Shown: positions 53,510 to 63,570 of the stretch, in pieces | Layout: every line of letters begins with the position of its first letter | How positions within the stretch are numbered: the first letter of the stretch is position 1 | NCBI RefSeq assembly: GCF_029433335.1 | Contig: NZ_JAQTHX010000003.1 | Coordinates: forward strand, 124,001 to 188,000 | Reading direction: 5' to 3' | DNA length: 64,000 nt | Source of the DNA: Bifidobacterium sp. ESL0745 | Lineage (GTDB): Bacteria; Actinomycetota; Actinomycetes; Actinomycetales; Bifidobacteriaceae | The notes under the pieces: model-generated | What the model was told of the DNA's origin: nothing | What the model saw: only the letters and a program-made list of their open reading frames with translations | The model's database searches: none | Position numbers and translations under genes: made by a program

Positions 53510-56500
53510 TCAACGTCTGGCATGCGCCCCTGCTTTCTTTTTGAATGTGGTGCGTGCACTGATTTTCTTTTTGAACTTGACGAGGCCAGCGAATCCCGCC
53601 GCGCTGGCGATCGCGACCGCTGCTACAACAACCAACAACCACCAACGACGCCAACCGGTGAACGGCAGCGACGAAACCGGCTCGGGCGAGGTCAGATCCC
53701 ACGTAATGGCGTCGGACTGATTGCCCGGCTCGTTGCCGGAAATCTCGGCGAGCGTGTTGATGTTGTAGACGAAGTCGAGCGTTCCAGAGCGGTCCATCGA
53801 GGTGATAGTGAGCCGTCCGGGTGGCATAAACGTGGGAACATCGACATGCCATTTCGCGTCCTTGTCCGTTGTAGTGCTGGTTTCGCTGCCGTCCGGCCAT
53901 GTCACCGTGACGTGGTTGCCCTCCATCCCCGTGAGGTTGCTGGCCGGCGACGGGTCGAGGCCCGTGTGGGCGGTGTCGGTCACCGTGCCGAAAATACCGT
54001 CCTGTCTGCTGCCCGAAGTGACCTGGACAGCCGTCGGGTACGTGTCGATCAGCTGGTTGCGCACCTGGCCGAAGGTCAACGCGTGCGTGTCCGAGTTTTC
54101 GAGCACCGCGACGATGGTGAAAAGGATCTTTCCTGCGTTGGCACCCTGTGTGAAGGTGCTTACCGGCCCCTGCCAGACCCAATCAGAGAACCAATGGCTG
54201 CTACTGGTCTGCGCCGGGTCTTGTTGCTGTGCCGACTGTTGGCCCAACTCCGCCCAATGTTCCGACTGCCGTTCTCCCTGTTGTTGCGCCGACGCTTCCT
54301 GTGTCTGTTCCTGTGCCGACTGTTGTCCCGGCTCCCCCCGCTGCGCCGACCGCTGTTCCTGTTGCTGTTCCTCCTGTTGGGACGAACGCACCGACTTCTT
54401 CTGTTCCGCCTCCTTTCTCCCTTGCGTTTGGTGCACTTGACCCTTCTGCTGTGCGGCATCGAGCGGGCCGAAATCCTCCAGCAGATACGTGCCGGCCGGC
54501 GGCTGCGGGTTACTCGGATCGTCGTAAGGCTGGCCGGTTATCGTATCGTGATGAATCGGTTGTGACTGCGGCACCGCGTAAAGCCTGAGGCTGTCGTTCG
54601 AGTGCAGCGTCTGTGCGGACCCCTTGATGCTTACCTTCGCATCGGCGGGCATCTCGCTTTTGCCCGCGCTGTTGCGCACGGTATGCGGTACCGTAAGCTG
54701 CTTGATTTCGGGGTTCTTGTTCATCTCAAGCTGAAAATTGCCCTGCACGACATTCGAGAACAGCGAGGCTATTTTGAAATCGCTGCTATCGGTTTGCCAA
54801 GCGTGATAGCGGATGGAATGCTGCAGGTTGGTGTCGATTTTGCGTGAGTCGGCGATGGACCATGTCCCGTCAGCACCGACCTCGGCAGAACCGATTCTGA
54901 TGCCGCGCGTTTCGGGATTGTTTGGTTTGTTGAGATCGATGATATGGGACTGGTCCTCGGCGAACAGCGTGACCGTGTCTCCAGGAATGCCGGTGCCTGT
55001 GACCGTACGCGACGAGGTCGGCACATAACCGCTGAATTGATCGATCACGGGCGCATCCGGCCGCGGGATGTTGTAGCTGGCAAAGGCGGTGTCGATGGTC
55101 CAGCCGGTCGCCAGCAGCTTGTTGGTATCTTCCTGCGACATACCGGCCTTGACGGTCAGCGGATGGCTCGGATCGGCGTTGTTGTAAAGCGGATTGTAAG
55201 CGTCGTGGACGCTCAACGTCTGCCCGCCTGTCGGCGTGTTCTGCACCACACAGCCCTCATAGGCCGCGGCGCTGTTCTGATCCCTGACGCCGGGGTTGGT
55301 GGTGATCGGCCAGGTCACGAGCTTGAAGTAGCCATCGAGACCTTCCTTTTTCTTGATCGCGCCGAAATCGATATTGCCCTGGGCGTCCTGCAGAATGTTC
55401 GGGTCGGTGCCGGCACCGGGAACCATCAGGTGGTTCGGCGTGCTGTTGTACCCCCTGTTGTTCGGGCTGTTGAACGCCGAATACCAATCGTTGCCGCCGT
55501 AATTGTTGTACGACTGCTGCCCGTCGACGCGCACGGCAGTGGGGGTCAGCGACTGCACCGGCACCCAGTCCTTGCCGCCTTTCAGCGCAAGCCACTGGTA
55601 GTAGAACGAGGTGACCTGCGAGCAGGGGTAAAGCGAGTTCCAGCGGCTGGCGATGTTGTACCAGAAAACAAAGAACGAGTTGGCCGGAGCCACCCCCGCG
55701 CCGGTTCCTTGGCTCGGGAAGCCGTAGTCGGTCACCAGACCCCAGTTGGCCTGGCCGCTGCTCCACAGGTTGGGGTGCGCGTCAAAGCCGATATGGGAGG
55801 TCGGGCCGTTGCACTGCTGTACCTTGTCGGCGTTCGTACCGGTGCCCGACCACCAATTGCACTGGTTCGCGTACATGTATGACGGAACGCCCTCGCTGAT
55901 ATTGGTGACGTAGCGCGGATCGAGCGACGAATAGTAATACTTATTATTGTTATTGACCGGCGTTTTGCCGCTCATCTGCCGGCCGGGCGCCGCCACCGCG
56001 TAGACGTACTGGTCGTATTCGGTGCCGCCGACGTTGGTCGGGTCCAGCGTCTTGCCGGTGTAGCTGATGTTGCCCTCGATCGAGATGGTGAGGTAATCGT
56101 AATCGCCGGAAACCAGCACGTTGTGGATCGTGTAGAACTCGCCCTGGTTGCGCGCCCAATTGAGGGCGGCCTGCTGCGCGTTCGCGACCGAGGCACGGTC
56201 GCTGTCGCCGCCGTAGGTGTTGAGATAGGGGAAGCTCGTCAGCTGCGTGTTCGGGTCGGTGCCGCGCGCGCCGGACTGCGAGACCAGCATTTGCATGCCG
56301 CAATCGACCCTCGGGTTGTCGCCGGGTGCGTACTTCGGCTTGTTGTCGCCGTTGCCGCCATAATCCGAGACGGCTCCCACCGCCACACAGCTTGGATTCA
56401 CCATCCCGTGCGGCATGCGCAGCACGAAGTCGATGCGTAGCTCGTCGTCGACGTCCTCCCCCTGCATCCTGTTGTTGTTCGCGAGGAACTTGTACAGCCG

Positions 56501-56803
56501 CGGTTTGCAGTCCACGCGTTTACTCGCGTCGGGGGTGGCGACGTTCATGCTGGCCGTATCCTGAACGCACAACGCCGGATAATCGTCAACGGTCACATCT
56601 TCGTCTGTGCCATCCTCCGCCGCGACGGTTTGCGCGAACGTATTGAGGTTGCCGGAAACCGCGACGGCGATATCCGGATTCAGCGCGCACCCTCCCACCA
56701 GCAGGGACATCGCGACGGTCACCGCGAAAAGCAGGTGGCCGAGGCGCGAGATCCCCATCGGCTTTGAGGTCAGATCATTATTACTAAAATCGTTCGACTT
56801 CAT
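53510..56803 (-). CDS. fimB: Large LPXTG surface protein, probable pilus tip adhesin
   Basis: Surface protein of 1097 residues. The hydrophobic N-terminal signal (about 20-45) contains LLVGGC, close to a lipobox. A long Asn/Tyr/Trp/Gly-rich region (about 80-580) follows, then an Ig-like domain (VTGTGIPGDTVTLFAE, about 600-680), a Gln/Glu/Ser-rich low-complexity stretch (about 785-870), another Ig-like domain with PPGRLTITSMD, and LPFTGW plus a span and a very basic tail as sorting signal. Size and gene order (first in a tip-backbone-sortase set) suggest the tip adhesin. The ATG at 56803 has GGAGG eight bases upstream. The ligand cannot be inferred. The symbol reflects gene order only. Confidence 0.85.
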   Translation of the reverse strand: MKSNDFSNNDLTSKPMGISRLGHLLFAVTVAMSLLVGGCALNPDIAVAVSGNLNTFAQTVAAEDGTDEDVTVDDYPALCVQDTASMNVATPDASKRVDCKPRLYKFLANNNRMQGEDVDDELRIDFVLRMPHGMVNPSCVAVGAVSDYGGNGDNKPKYAPGDNPRVDCGMQMLVSQSGARGTDPNTQLTSFPYLNTYGGDSDRASVANAQQAALNWARNQGEFYTIHNVLVSGDYDYLTISIEGNISYTGKTLDPTNVGGTEYDQYVYAVAAPGRQMSGKTPVNNNNKYYYSSLDPRYVTNISEGVPSYMYANQCNWWSGTGTNADKVQQCNGPTSHIGFDAHPNLWSSGQANWGLVTDYGFPSQGTGAGVAPANSFFVFWYNIASRWNSLYPCSQVTSFYYQWLALKGGKDWVPVQSLTPTAVRVDGQQSYNNYGGNDWYSAFNSPNNRGYNSTPNHLMVPGAGTDPNILQDAQGNIDFGAIKKKEGLDGYFKLVTWPITTNPGVRDQNSAAAYEGCVVQNTPTGGQTLSVHDAYNPLYNNADPSHPLTVKAGMSQEDTNKLLATGWTIDTAFASYNIPRPDAPVIDQFSGYVPTSSRTVTGTGIPGDTVTLFAEDQSHIIDLNKPNNPETRGIRIGSAEVGADGTWSIADSRKIDTNLQHSIRYHAWQTDSSDFKIASLFSNVVQGNFQLEMNKNPEIKQLTVPHTVRNSAGKSEMPADAKVSIKGSAQTLHSNDSLRLYAVPQSQPIHHDTITGQPYDDPSNPQPPAGTYLLEDFGPLDAAQQKGQVHQTQGRKEAEQKKSVRSSQQEEQQQEQRSAQRGEPGQQSAQEQTQEASAQQQGERQSEHWAELGQQSAQQQDPAQTSSSHWFSDWVWQGPVSTFTQGANAGKILFTIVAVLENSDTHALTFGQVRNQLIDTYPTAVQVTSGSRQDGIFGTVTDTAHTGLDPSPASNLTGMEGNHVTVTWPDGSETSTTTDKDAKWHVDVPTFMPPGRLTITSMDRSGTLDFVYNINTLAEISGNEPGNQSDAITWDLTSPEPVSSLPFTGWRRWWLLVVVAAVAIASAAGFAGLVKFKKKISARTTFKKKAGAHARR
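54215..54440. repeat. Low-complexity tract encoding a Gln/Glu/Ser-rich segment
   Basis: Repetitive CTGTTG/TGTTCC-type DNA within the tip adhesin gene encodes runs such as QQEEQQQEQ and GQQSAQ. Such DNA can change length by slippage, in frame or out of frame. Confidence 0.7.
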
Positions 56804-57360
56804 CACAATCACCTCCCGACGTCAGATAGATCGAAATTTAAAGTTCTATATTCATTCGTCAATATGTATAAATGTTGTTTTGTATAGGTTCATGTCCATC
56901 AGATTGTCTTTTCAGGCAACAGGTGCGTCCCCTAGTAGACACCTTGCGAAGGAGATAAACGGGTACAAGTGTGCGACTCACATTAGACAGGTAAATTCAG
57001 GGAAAATTAGACAAATCTCAACATCGATATGATATCCGTCTCATTTCAAACCAGCACTTCACAACGCTGTTATTTATGCAAACACGTCATGTTTGTATAC
57101 GAATCCAATTTTTTTCAATGAATATCTATGATGAATAAAATCCCCAAAGCCACAAAATATGTAACTACTTGTGCACTTCCGAAATGTGACATTCCAAACA
57201 CTACATCAAACGTTTTATAGCTGACAGAAATATAAAGCTCCGCCGTCCGCCCTGATTCAAACCGTACACAATAATGCCTGGATTCCAAAGTGAAATTATT
57301 GCGAAATATTGCCGAAAAGGGTACTATTGTACCTATTCATACACAAAAGAGGTAATTAAT
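56804..57360. other. Divergent AT-rich region between pilus and toxin-antitoxin genes
   Basis: 557 bases with the pilus operon promoter on one side and the antitoxin promoter on the other. Contains two copies of ATTAGACA (56982-56989, 57006-57013) and the dyad at 57320-57333. No homopolymer G tract of the kind linked to phase variation is seen. Confidence 0.5.
57320..57333. promoter_or_regulatory. Dyad GGTAC-N4-GTACC upstream of the antitoxin
   Basis: Perfect 5-base arms about 30 bases upstream of the antitoxin start, where antitoxins of this type normally bind to repress their own operon. Confidence 0.45.
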
Positions 57361-57621
57361 TTGGTAACATCAGCAAAAACACGAATGCAGATTCGAATCG
57401 ATCCCAAACTCAAGGAACAAGGCGAACAACTGTTCCGTTCAATGGGAACCGACCTGTCAAGCGCGGTGAGCATGTTCGTGGCGCAGGCCGTACATGAAGG
57501 GGGTTTCCCGTTCCGGCCGGTCGCCGACCCACTCGCCATGGCGGTGAAGAAAGCCGAGGCCGAACCCGCCGAATATGTAGGCAGCGCGCAGGACGTAAAG
57601 GACATGATCGATGCCCTATAA
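57361..57621 (+). CDS. RelB/DinJ-family antitoxin
   Basis: Antitoxin of 86 residues. The N-terminal ribbon-helix-helix part reads TRMQIRIDPKLKEQGEQLFRSMGTDLSSAVSMFVAQAVHEGGFPF, a clear RelB/DinJ pattern; the C-terminal third would wrap the toxin. The TTG at 57361 is preferred because GAGG sits nine bases upstream; the ATG at 57385 would remove the first strand residues. Its end overlaps the toxin gene by 11 bases, giving coupled translation. A dyad just upstream fits autoregulation. Confidence 0.9.
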   Translation: MVTSAKTRMQIRIDPKLKEQGEQLFRSMGTDLSSAVSMFVAQAVHEGGFPFRPVADPLAMAVKKAEAEPAEYVGSAQDVKDMIDAL

Positions 57622-57892
57622 CTTCGAGGTCAGTCCTCAATTCAAGCGCAACGTGAAGGCGATGAAGCAACGTCACCGAAATATGACAGAGCTGGAAAGG
57701 GCAATCGACGCACTGGCTGTTAACGATATCGATTTACTCTCTGGCCATTTCCGCGACCATAAACTCACCGGAGATTTATCTGGCTGCCGCGAGCTTCATA
57801 TCGAAGCCGACTGGTTATTGGTTTATAAGAAACAAAAGTCAACGGTGACTATCATCCTGCTACGTACCGGAACCCACGACCAATTGTTATAA
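57611..57892 (+). CDS. YafQ/RelE-family mRNA interferase toxin
   Basis: Toxin of 93 residues of the YafQ branch of the RelE superfamily, a ribosome-dependent endoribonuclease. The conserved segments DHKLTGDLSGCRELHIEADWLLVYK and LLRTGTHDQLL are present, with the His and Asp residues expected for catalysis. It is translated from an ATG 11 bases before the antitoxin stop. A 20-base perfect hairpin follows the stop codon. Confidence 0.92.
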   Translation: MPYNFEVSPQFKRNVKAMKQRHRNMTELERAIDALAVNDIDLLSGHFRDHKLTGDLSGCRELHIEADWLLVYKKQKSTVTIILLRTGTHDQLL

Positions 57893-57899
57893 GACTGCT

Positions 57900-57950
57900 T
57901 ACTAAAGTCGGTTAGCCTGGTATTCCCTATCAGGCTAACCGACTTTAGTA
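57900..57950. terminator. Bidirectional terminator between toxin and glnB
   Basis: Perfect 20-base stem (57900-57919 with 57931-57950) and an 11-base loop between convergent genes. It is one of the strongest hairpins in the window. Confidence 0.85.
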
Positions 57951-57961
57951 ATTAGATAGCG

Positions 57962-59595
<1,634 letters not shown>

Positions 59596-59749
59596 TTCGT
59601 GTTTCCTCTCCTCCGGCTTTCCCGCGCGCCGGCGTCCGACGCGTCCTGAACCGTATGTGGCTATAAAACACGCGAAACGTAAGGAGAAGTTTGACGCGAG
59701 ATTACGGCGGTGTAAAGCTCGCGCCCCTATCGAAACATAATGGTTACTT

Positions 59750-59796
59750 ATTAAAAAGCAAACCGCGCATCAATCCTCAAAGGACAATGCGCGGTT
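59750..59796 (-). terminator. Terminator of ftsY
   Basis: Perfect 10-base stem (AACCGCGCAT at 59761-59770 with its complement at 59787-59796); on the reverse strand it is followed by TTTGCTTTTTAA. It separates ftsY from amtB. Confidence 0.88.
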
Positions 59797-59819
59797 GAGA
59801 AAATAGCACTTATTACGAC

Positions 59820-61253
59820 TCAGGCGAGAATGCCGTCGACGAAACCTTCCGGATCGAAGGGGGCGAGGTCGTCAGGGCCTTCGCCGAGGCCGACGAGCTT
59901 GACCGGAACGCCCAGCTCCTGCTGCACGGAGATGACGATGCCGCCCTTGGCCGAACCATCGAGCTTGGAGAGCACCACGCCGGTGATGCCGATGGCCTGC
60001 GCGAAAACCTTGGCCTGTGCCATGCCGTTCTGGCCGGTCACGGCGTCGAGCACAAGCAGCACTTCGTCGACCGGCAGATTCTTTTCGGTCACTCGGCGGA
60101 TCTTGCCAAGCTCGTCCATGAGGTTCGCCTTGTTCTGCAGACGGCCTGCAGTGTCGATAATCAACACGTCAACGCCCTGCTCCTTGGCCTGCTTGGAGGC
60201 ATCGAACGCCACGGACGCCGGGTCGCCACCCTCTTTTTCACTGCGCACGACCGGCACACCGACCTTCTGCCCCCAGGTTTCGAGCTGGTCGGCCGCGGCG
60301 GCACGGAAGGTATCGGCGGCGGCGAGCATCACGCTCTTACCTTCGGAGACAAAGAGACGCGCGAGCTTGCCGGCGGTTGTGGTCTTGCCAGTGCCGTTGA
60401 CACCGACCATGATGATGACGCTCGGCTTCTTGGCACCTGGCTTTTCGGCGTTGAGCGCACGGTCGGGTTGGGAATTGACAAGGTCGAGAAGCTTGGAACG
60501 CAGGGCCTCGCGCACGGCCTTCGGGTCGGAAGTTCCGGTGATGCGAGCGTCGTTGCGCAGCTCGTCCACCAGCTTTTCGCTGGCCTCGCTGCCGACATCG
60601 GCCAATAGCAACGTATCTTCGACGTCTTCCCAGTCAGATTCGGAAAGCTGGTCCTTGGCCAAGATGTTGAACAGCGCCCGTCCGAACGGGTTCGAGGACT
60701 TGCTGAGCTTCTCCTTGAGGCGAACAGTGCGGGAGGCCTTGGGTTCCGGCGTTTCGACACTCGACGAAGAAGCGGCGACGCCACTGGCTGAACCCTCTGC
60801 GGAAGAATCGGAAGCAGTCGACTCGTCATGGGTACTTTCAGCTGAGGAATCGGAAATGACTTCGTTGTCGGCAGAACCTTCAGCGGACGCATTTGGCCGA
60901 GCTTCGTTCTTTTCGGTTACCCCAGATTCTCGCTGGGACGAAGATTTTCCGTCAGAACCCTTGTTATTCTGCTCATTTTTCGATGTAGATTCCGCTTGTC
61001 CTGACCTGTCGCGATTTGAAGCATTCGTCTTCCCGACGCTGCCAGCGGCTTCAGCCGATTCCTTATTATCATCGACAGCACTGCTCGATGCGTTGGGACC
61101 AGCACCCTGTGCGCTCTTGGAAACGTTGGTATTCTGCACATTCGTGCTGTTTTTCTTATGCGAATGCACAATCAGCGCGACCACGGCAATAAGCACGACG
61201 GCGACAACAACCAGCGCCAGAACAATCAGCATGGGATTCATAGTAAGACTCAT
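59820..61253 (-). CDS. ftsY: Signal recognition particle receptor FtsY
   Basis: SRP receptor GTPase of 477 residues that docks translating ribosomes at the membrane. It has an N-terminal span (about 8-30), a long Ser/Asn/Glu-rich disordered A-domain (about 35-170), the helical N domain (about 175-270) and the G domain with GVNGTGKTTT, DTFRAAA, DTAGR and SKLDGSAKGG. The span at the N-terminus is common in actinobacterial FtsY. The ATG at 61253 is used; the ATG at 61241 is also possible. AATAAT ends 8 bases before the start, so the transcript may be leaderless or nearly so. A divergent TetR gene shares the upstream region. Confidence 0.96.
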   Translation of the reverse strand: MSLTMNPMLIVLALVVVAVVLIAVVALIVHSHKKNSTNVQNTNVSKSAQGAGPNASSSAVDDNKESAEAAGSVGKTNASNRDRSGQAESTSKNEQNNKGSDGKSSSQRESGVTEKNEARPNASAEGSADNEVISDSSAESTHDESTASDSSAEGSASGVAASSSSVETPEPKASRTVRLKEKLSKSSNPFGRALFNILAKDQLSESDWEDVEDTLLLADVGSEASEKLVDELRNDARITGTSDPKAVREALRSKLLDLVNSQPDRALNAEKPGAKKPSVIIMVGVNGTGKTTTAGKLARLFVSEGKSVMLAAADTFRAAAADQLETWGQKVGVPVVRSEKEGGDPASVAFDASKQAKEQGVDVLIIDTAGRLQNKANLMDELGKIRRVTEKNLPVDEVLLVLDAVTGQNGMAQAKVFAQAIGITGVVLSKLDGSAKGGIVISVQQELGVPVKLVGLGEGPDDLAPFDPEGFVDGILA

Positions 61254-61298
61254 GCTTCAAGATTATTGGCGAGACCCGACGCAGGGTACTCGGCACAC

Positions 61299-61378
61299 GC
61301 TCACACCAACCCATGGTTATCAAAAGATACTGTACGTATTCCCATGGTTTCTTTTGGTAACCATGGGTTGGTGTGAGC
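61299..61378. promoter_or_regulatory. Long inverted repeat in the ftsY / tetR-like divergent region
   Basis: Two 29-base arms (61299-61327 and 61350-61378) match at 28 of 29 positions with a 22-base spacer; a third copy of CCCATGGTT lies in the spacer (61341-61349). Each arm also carries the palindrome CCATGG. The right arm covers the likely -35 region of the TetR gene and the left arm lies about 45 bases upstream of ftsY. It is probably an operator array for the TetR protein, or a cruciform-forming element. Confidence 0.7.
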
Positions 61379-61395
61379 CTTGGGCGTGCGTCATT

Positions 61396-61401
61396 TACAA
61401 T
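61396..61401 (+). promoter_or_regulatory. -10 box of the TetR gene (leaderless)
   Basis: TACAAT ends 6 bases before the ATG at 61408 and there is no ribosome binding site, suggesting that transcription starts at the start codon. Confidence 0.45.
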
Positions 61402-61407
61402 ATAACT

Positions 61408-62232
61408 ATGTCGAATGCTTCCAGAATGACCTCGTACCAGCGCCGCGAACAGCTCATCGCCATCGGGCGCGGGCTTTTCGCAGCGAAGGGCTACGAGGCA
61501 GTGAGCGTCGAGGAAATCGCGGCCGCCGCAAAGGTTTCGAAGCCGATCGTCTACGAGCATTTCGGAGGCAAGGAAGGGCTTTACGCCGTCATCGTCGATC
61601 GTGAAATGCAGAAATTGACCAGTACATTAATCGATGCGCTTTCCGCCGGTGACACTCATCCGCGCCAGATCGTGGAACGCACAGCACTTGCCTTACTCAC
61701 TTATATAGAAGAGAACTCGGAGGGCTTCAACGTACTTGTACGCGACTCCCCCACCACAGACCCGGCTGGCTCATTCAGTTCGCTTTTGGGTGACGTCAGT
61801 CTTCGCGTCGAGGAGATCCTCACCAAAGCGTTCAAACAGCACAAGCTGCCGGCAAAAGGCGTGCCGTATTACGCGCAGATGCTCGTCGGCATGACCGTTT
61901 TCACCGGCCAGTATTGGGCAGCGAACCAAAAGAAAATCAGCAAGGAACAGCTTGCCGCGCACATCGTCAATCTCGCCTGGCACGGACTTTCGCGCCTTGA
62001 AGCCAAGCCGAAGCTGCAGTTCGAAGGCGATTTGAAAGCCACGGCTGACGACCGGAGCCGCAAAAGCCATAAGAACGATAACAACCGCGAAAACGATGAC
62101 ACCAAAGCGAACGCCGGCAATGACGATGCGGACGATAATGACGGTGACAGCGACAGCAAAGACGGCACCAATAAGACGAGCACCGACAAGCACTCCAATA
62201 ATGGCGATAATTCAAGCGACGCCGAATCCTAA
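61408..62232 (+). CDS. TetR-family transcriptional regulator with acidic tail
   Basis: Regulator of 274 residues. The N-terminal helix-turn-helix (about 10-57) reads QRREQLIAIGRGLFAAKGYEAVSVEEIAAAAKVSKPIVYEHFGGKEGLY, typical of TetR proteins, followed by an all-helical ligand and dimer domain up to about residue 200. The last ~65 residues are very rich in Asp, Asn, Lys and Ser (NDDADDNDGDSDSK) and are unusual for the family. The open frame runs far upstream antisense to ftsY; the ATG at 61408 is chosen from domain limits and a nearby -10 box. It is divergent from ftsY across a 29-base inverted repeat and probably represses itself. The ligand is unknown. Confidence 0.88.
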   Translation: MSNASRMTSYQRREQLIAIGRGLFAAKGYEAVSVEEIAAAAKVSKPIVYEHFGGKEGLYAVIVDREMQKLTSTLIDALSAGDTHPRQIVERTALALLTYIEENSEGFNVLVRDSPTTDPAGSFSSLLGDVSLRVEEILTKAFKQHKLPAKGVPYYAQMLVGMTVFTGQYWAANQKKISKEQLAAHIVNLAWHGLSRLEAKPKLQFEGDLKATADDRSRKSHKNDNNRENDDTKANAGNDDADDNDGDSDSKDGTNKTSTDKHSNNGDNSSDAES

Positions 62233-62414
62233 AATCTTCAAAAGACACAAAGCCGTAAAAATAGACAATCGCAAAATCAAACCACTAACGCTTTTGCGCA
62301 ACTTACGTCGGGAGCAACGCAATTCATGCGCCCGCGCCCGCCATTCTCAGGCTTACATGGTAAGTTGGGCTTGTTTCGCCGCACCAACGCCGCGAATACC
62401 CATAACGAGGAACC

Positions 62415-63452
62415 ATGCCGCAAACAAGCTCGAAAATGCTCACCTTCGTAGTGCCCACATTCAATATGGACACCTACCTTGAGCGTTGCGTCTCGTCGCT
62501 GACCGCGAATCCCGACAGCGACGACATCGAGGTGCTGATCATCGACGACGGCTCGTCCGACGGCACCCCGGAACTTGCGGATCGGCTTGCGGCGGCAAAA
62601 CCCGGAATCATTCGCGTCATCCACCAGACCAACAAGGGCCACGGCGGTGCGGTCAATACCGGGGTCGCCAACGCGAAAGGCATGTATCTCAAAGTCGTCG
62701 ACGCCGACGATTGGGTGGGTCAGGGATCCCTCAAACAGCTCATGGATGTAATATATCAACAGCGCGACGCCAGCGACCCGATCGACATGTTTGTCACCGA
62801 TTACGTCTACGACAAGATTGGCAAACGGCGCAAGCACGTCGTGAAATTCGACAATGTGATGGTTGCGGACCGGCGCCTCGGCTGGGACAATCTCAAACGC
62901 TTCGGTATCGCGCAATACATGATCATGCATGCGCTGATTTTCCGCACGGAGGTGTTGCGGCAAGCCAAGACCAAGCTGCCCGAGCACACGTTCTACGTCG
63001 ATTTCATCTACGCCTACCAGCCATTCCCCTGGGTCAAATCGCTGATGTACATAAGCACGCCGCTTTACCACTACTTCATCGGCCGCGACGGGCAAAGCGT
63101 GCAGACCGACGTGATGATCCGTCGCGTGGACCAGCTTGTGCGCGTCAACCGCGCGATGGTTGCCGCCACTCCCGAGCACGGCACCGTTTCTGACGGCCTT
63201 TATCGCTATATGATTCATTTCCTTTCGATCGAGTCTGTGGTGGCCAGCGTCTTCCTCATCCTTTCACGCAAACCGGCGAACTACCAGATCAAGCAGGAGT
63301 TGTGGGAAAACCAGCGCAACGTTTCGCCCCAAATCGCGCGCGATGTCCGGAGGCAGCTGCCGTCCCGCGCTATCAATCTACCCGGCTCAGTCGGTCGCTG
63401 GATTATCCGCATGGGTTATCATATAGCTGAAAATATTATCGGATTTAACTAA
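62415..63452 (+). CDS. Family 2 glycosyltransferase
   Basis: Glycosyltransferase of 345 residues. The GT-A domain opens with LTFVVPTFNMDTYLERCVSSL, followed by VLIIDDGSSDGT and VVDADDW (metal-binding Asp residues), and NKGHGGAVNTGV; these place it in GT2. A C-terminal helical part without an obvious membrane span follows. GAGGA precedes the ATG at 62415 with short spacing; an ATG at 62436, directly before the first strand, is an alternative. The product is unknown, probably a cell-surface glycan or glycolipid. Confidence 0.88.
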   Translation: MPQTSSKMLTFVVPTFNMDTYLERCVSSLTANPDSDDIEVLIIDDGSSDGTPELADRLAAAKPGIIRVIHQTNKGHGGAVNTGVANAKGMYLKVVDADDWVGQGSLKQLMDVIYQQRDASDPIDMFVTDYVYDKIGKRRKHVVKFDNVMVADRRLGWDNLKRFGIAQYMIMHALIFRTEVLRQAKTKLPEHTFYVDFIYAYQPFPWVKSLMYISTPLYHYFIGRDGQSVQTDVMIRRVDQLVRVNRAMVAATPEHGTVSDGLYRYMIHFLSIESVVASVFLILSRKPANYQIKQELWENQRNVSPQIARDVRRQLPSRAINLPGSVGRWIIRMGYHIAENIIGFN

Positions 63453-63461
63453 ATCGTATAG

Positions 63462-63490
63462 GCCAAAGGCTCACGGTCTTTGGTCTTTCC
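63462..63490 (+). terminator. Terminator after the GT2 gene
   Basis: GCCAAAG (63462-63468) pairs with CTTTGGT (63478-63484), followed by CTTTCC. A short stem, 10 bases after the stop codon. Confidence 0.5.
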
Positions 63491-63570
63491 GCCCACGTTT
63501 TATCGCTTATCGCCAGATACGCCAATAACCAAGCCGGAAAGACATACGATTGCTCAAAAGGAACACAGTC

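Noticed and set aside
56813-57270. Search for a phase-variable homopolymer tract upstream of the pilus genes
   Set aside because: No G or C run longer than about four bases is present in the region.
59830-61407. Upstream in-frame extension of the TetR gene, antisense to ftsY
   Set aside because: The extension is a Ser/Ala/Pro/Thr-rich shadow of ftsY. The TetR domain begins close to 61408 and a -10 box precedes it.
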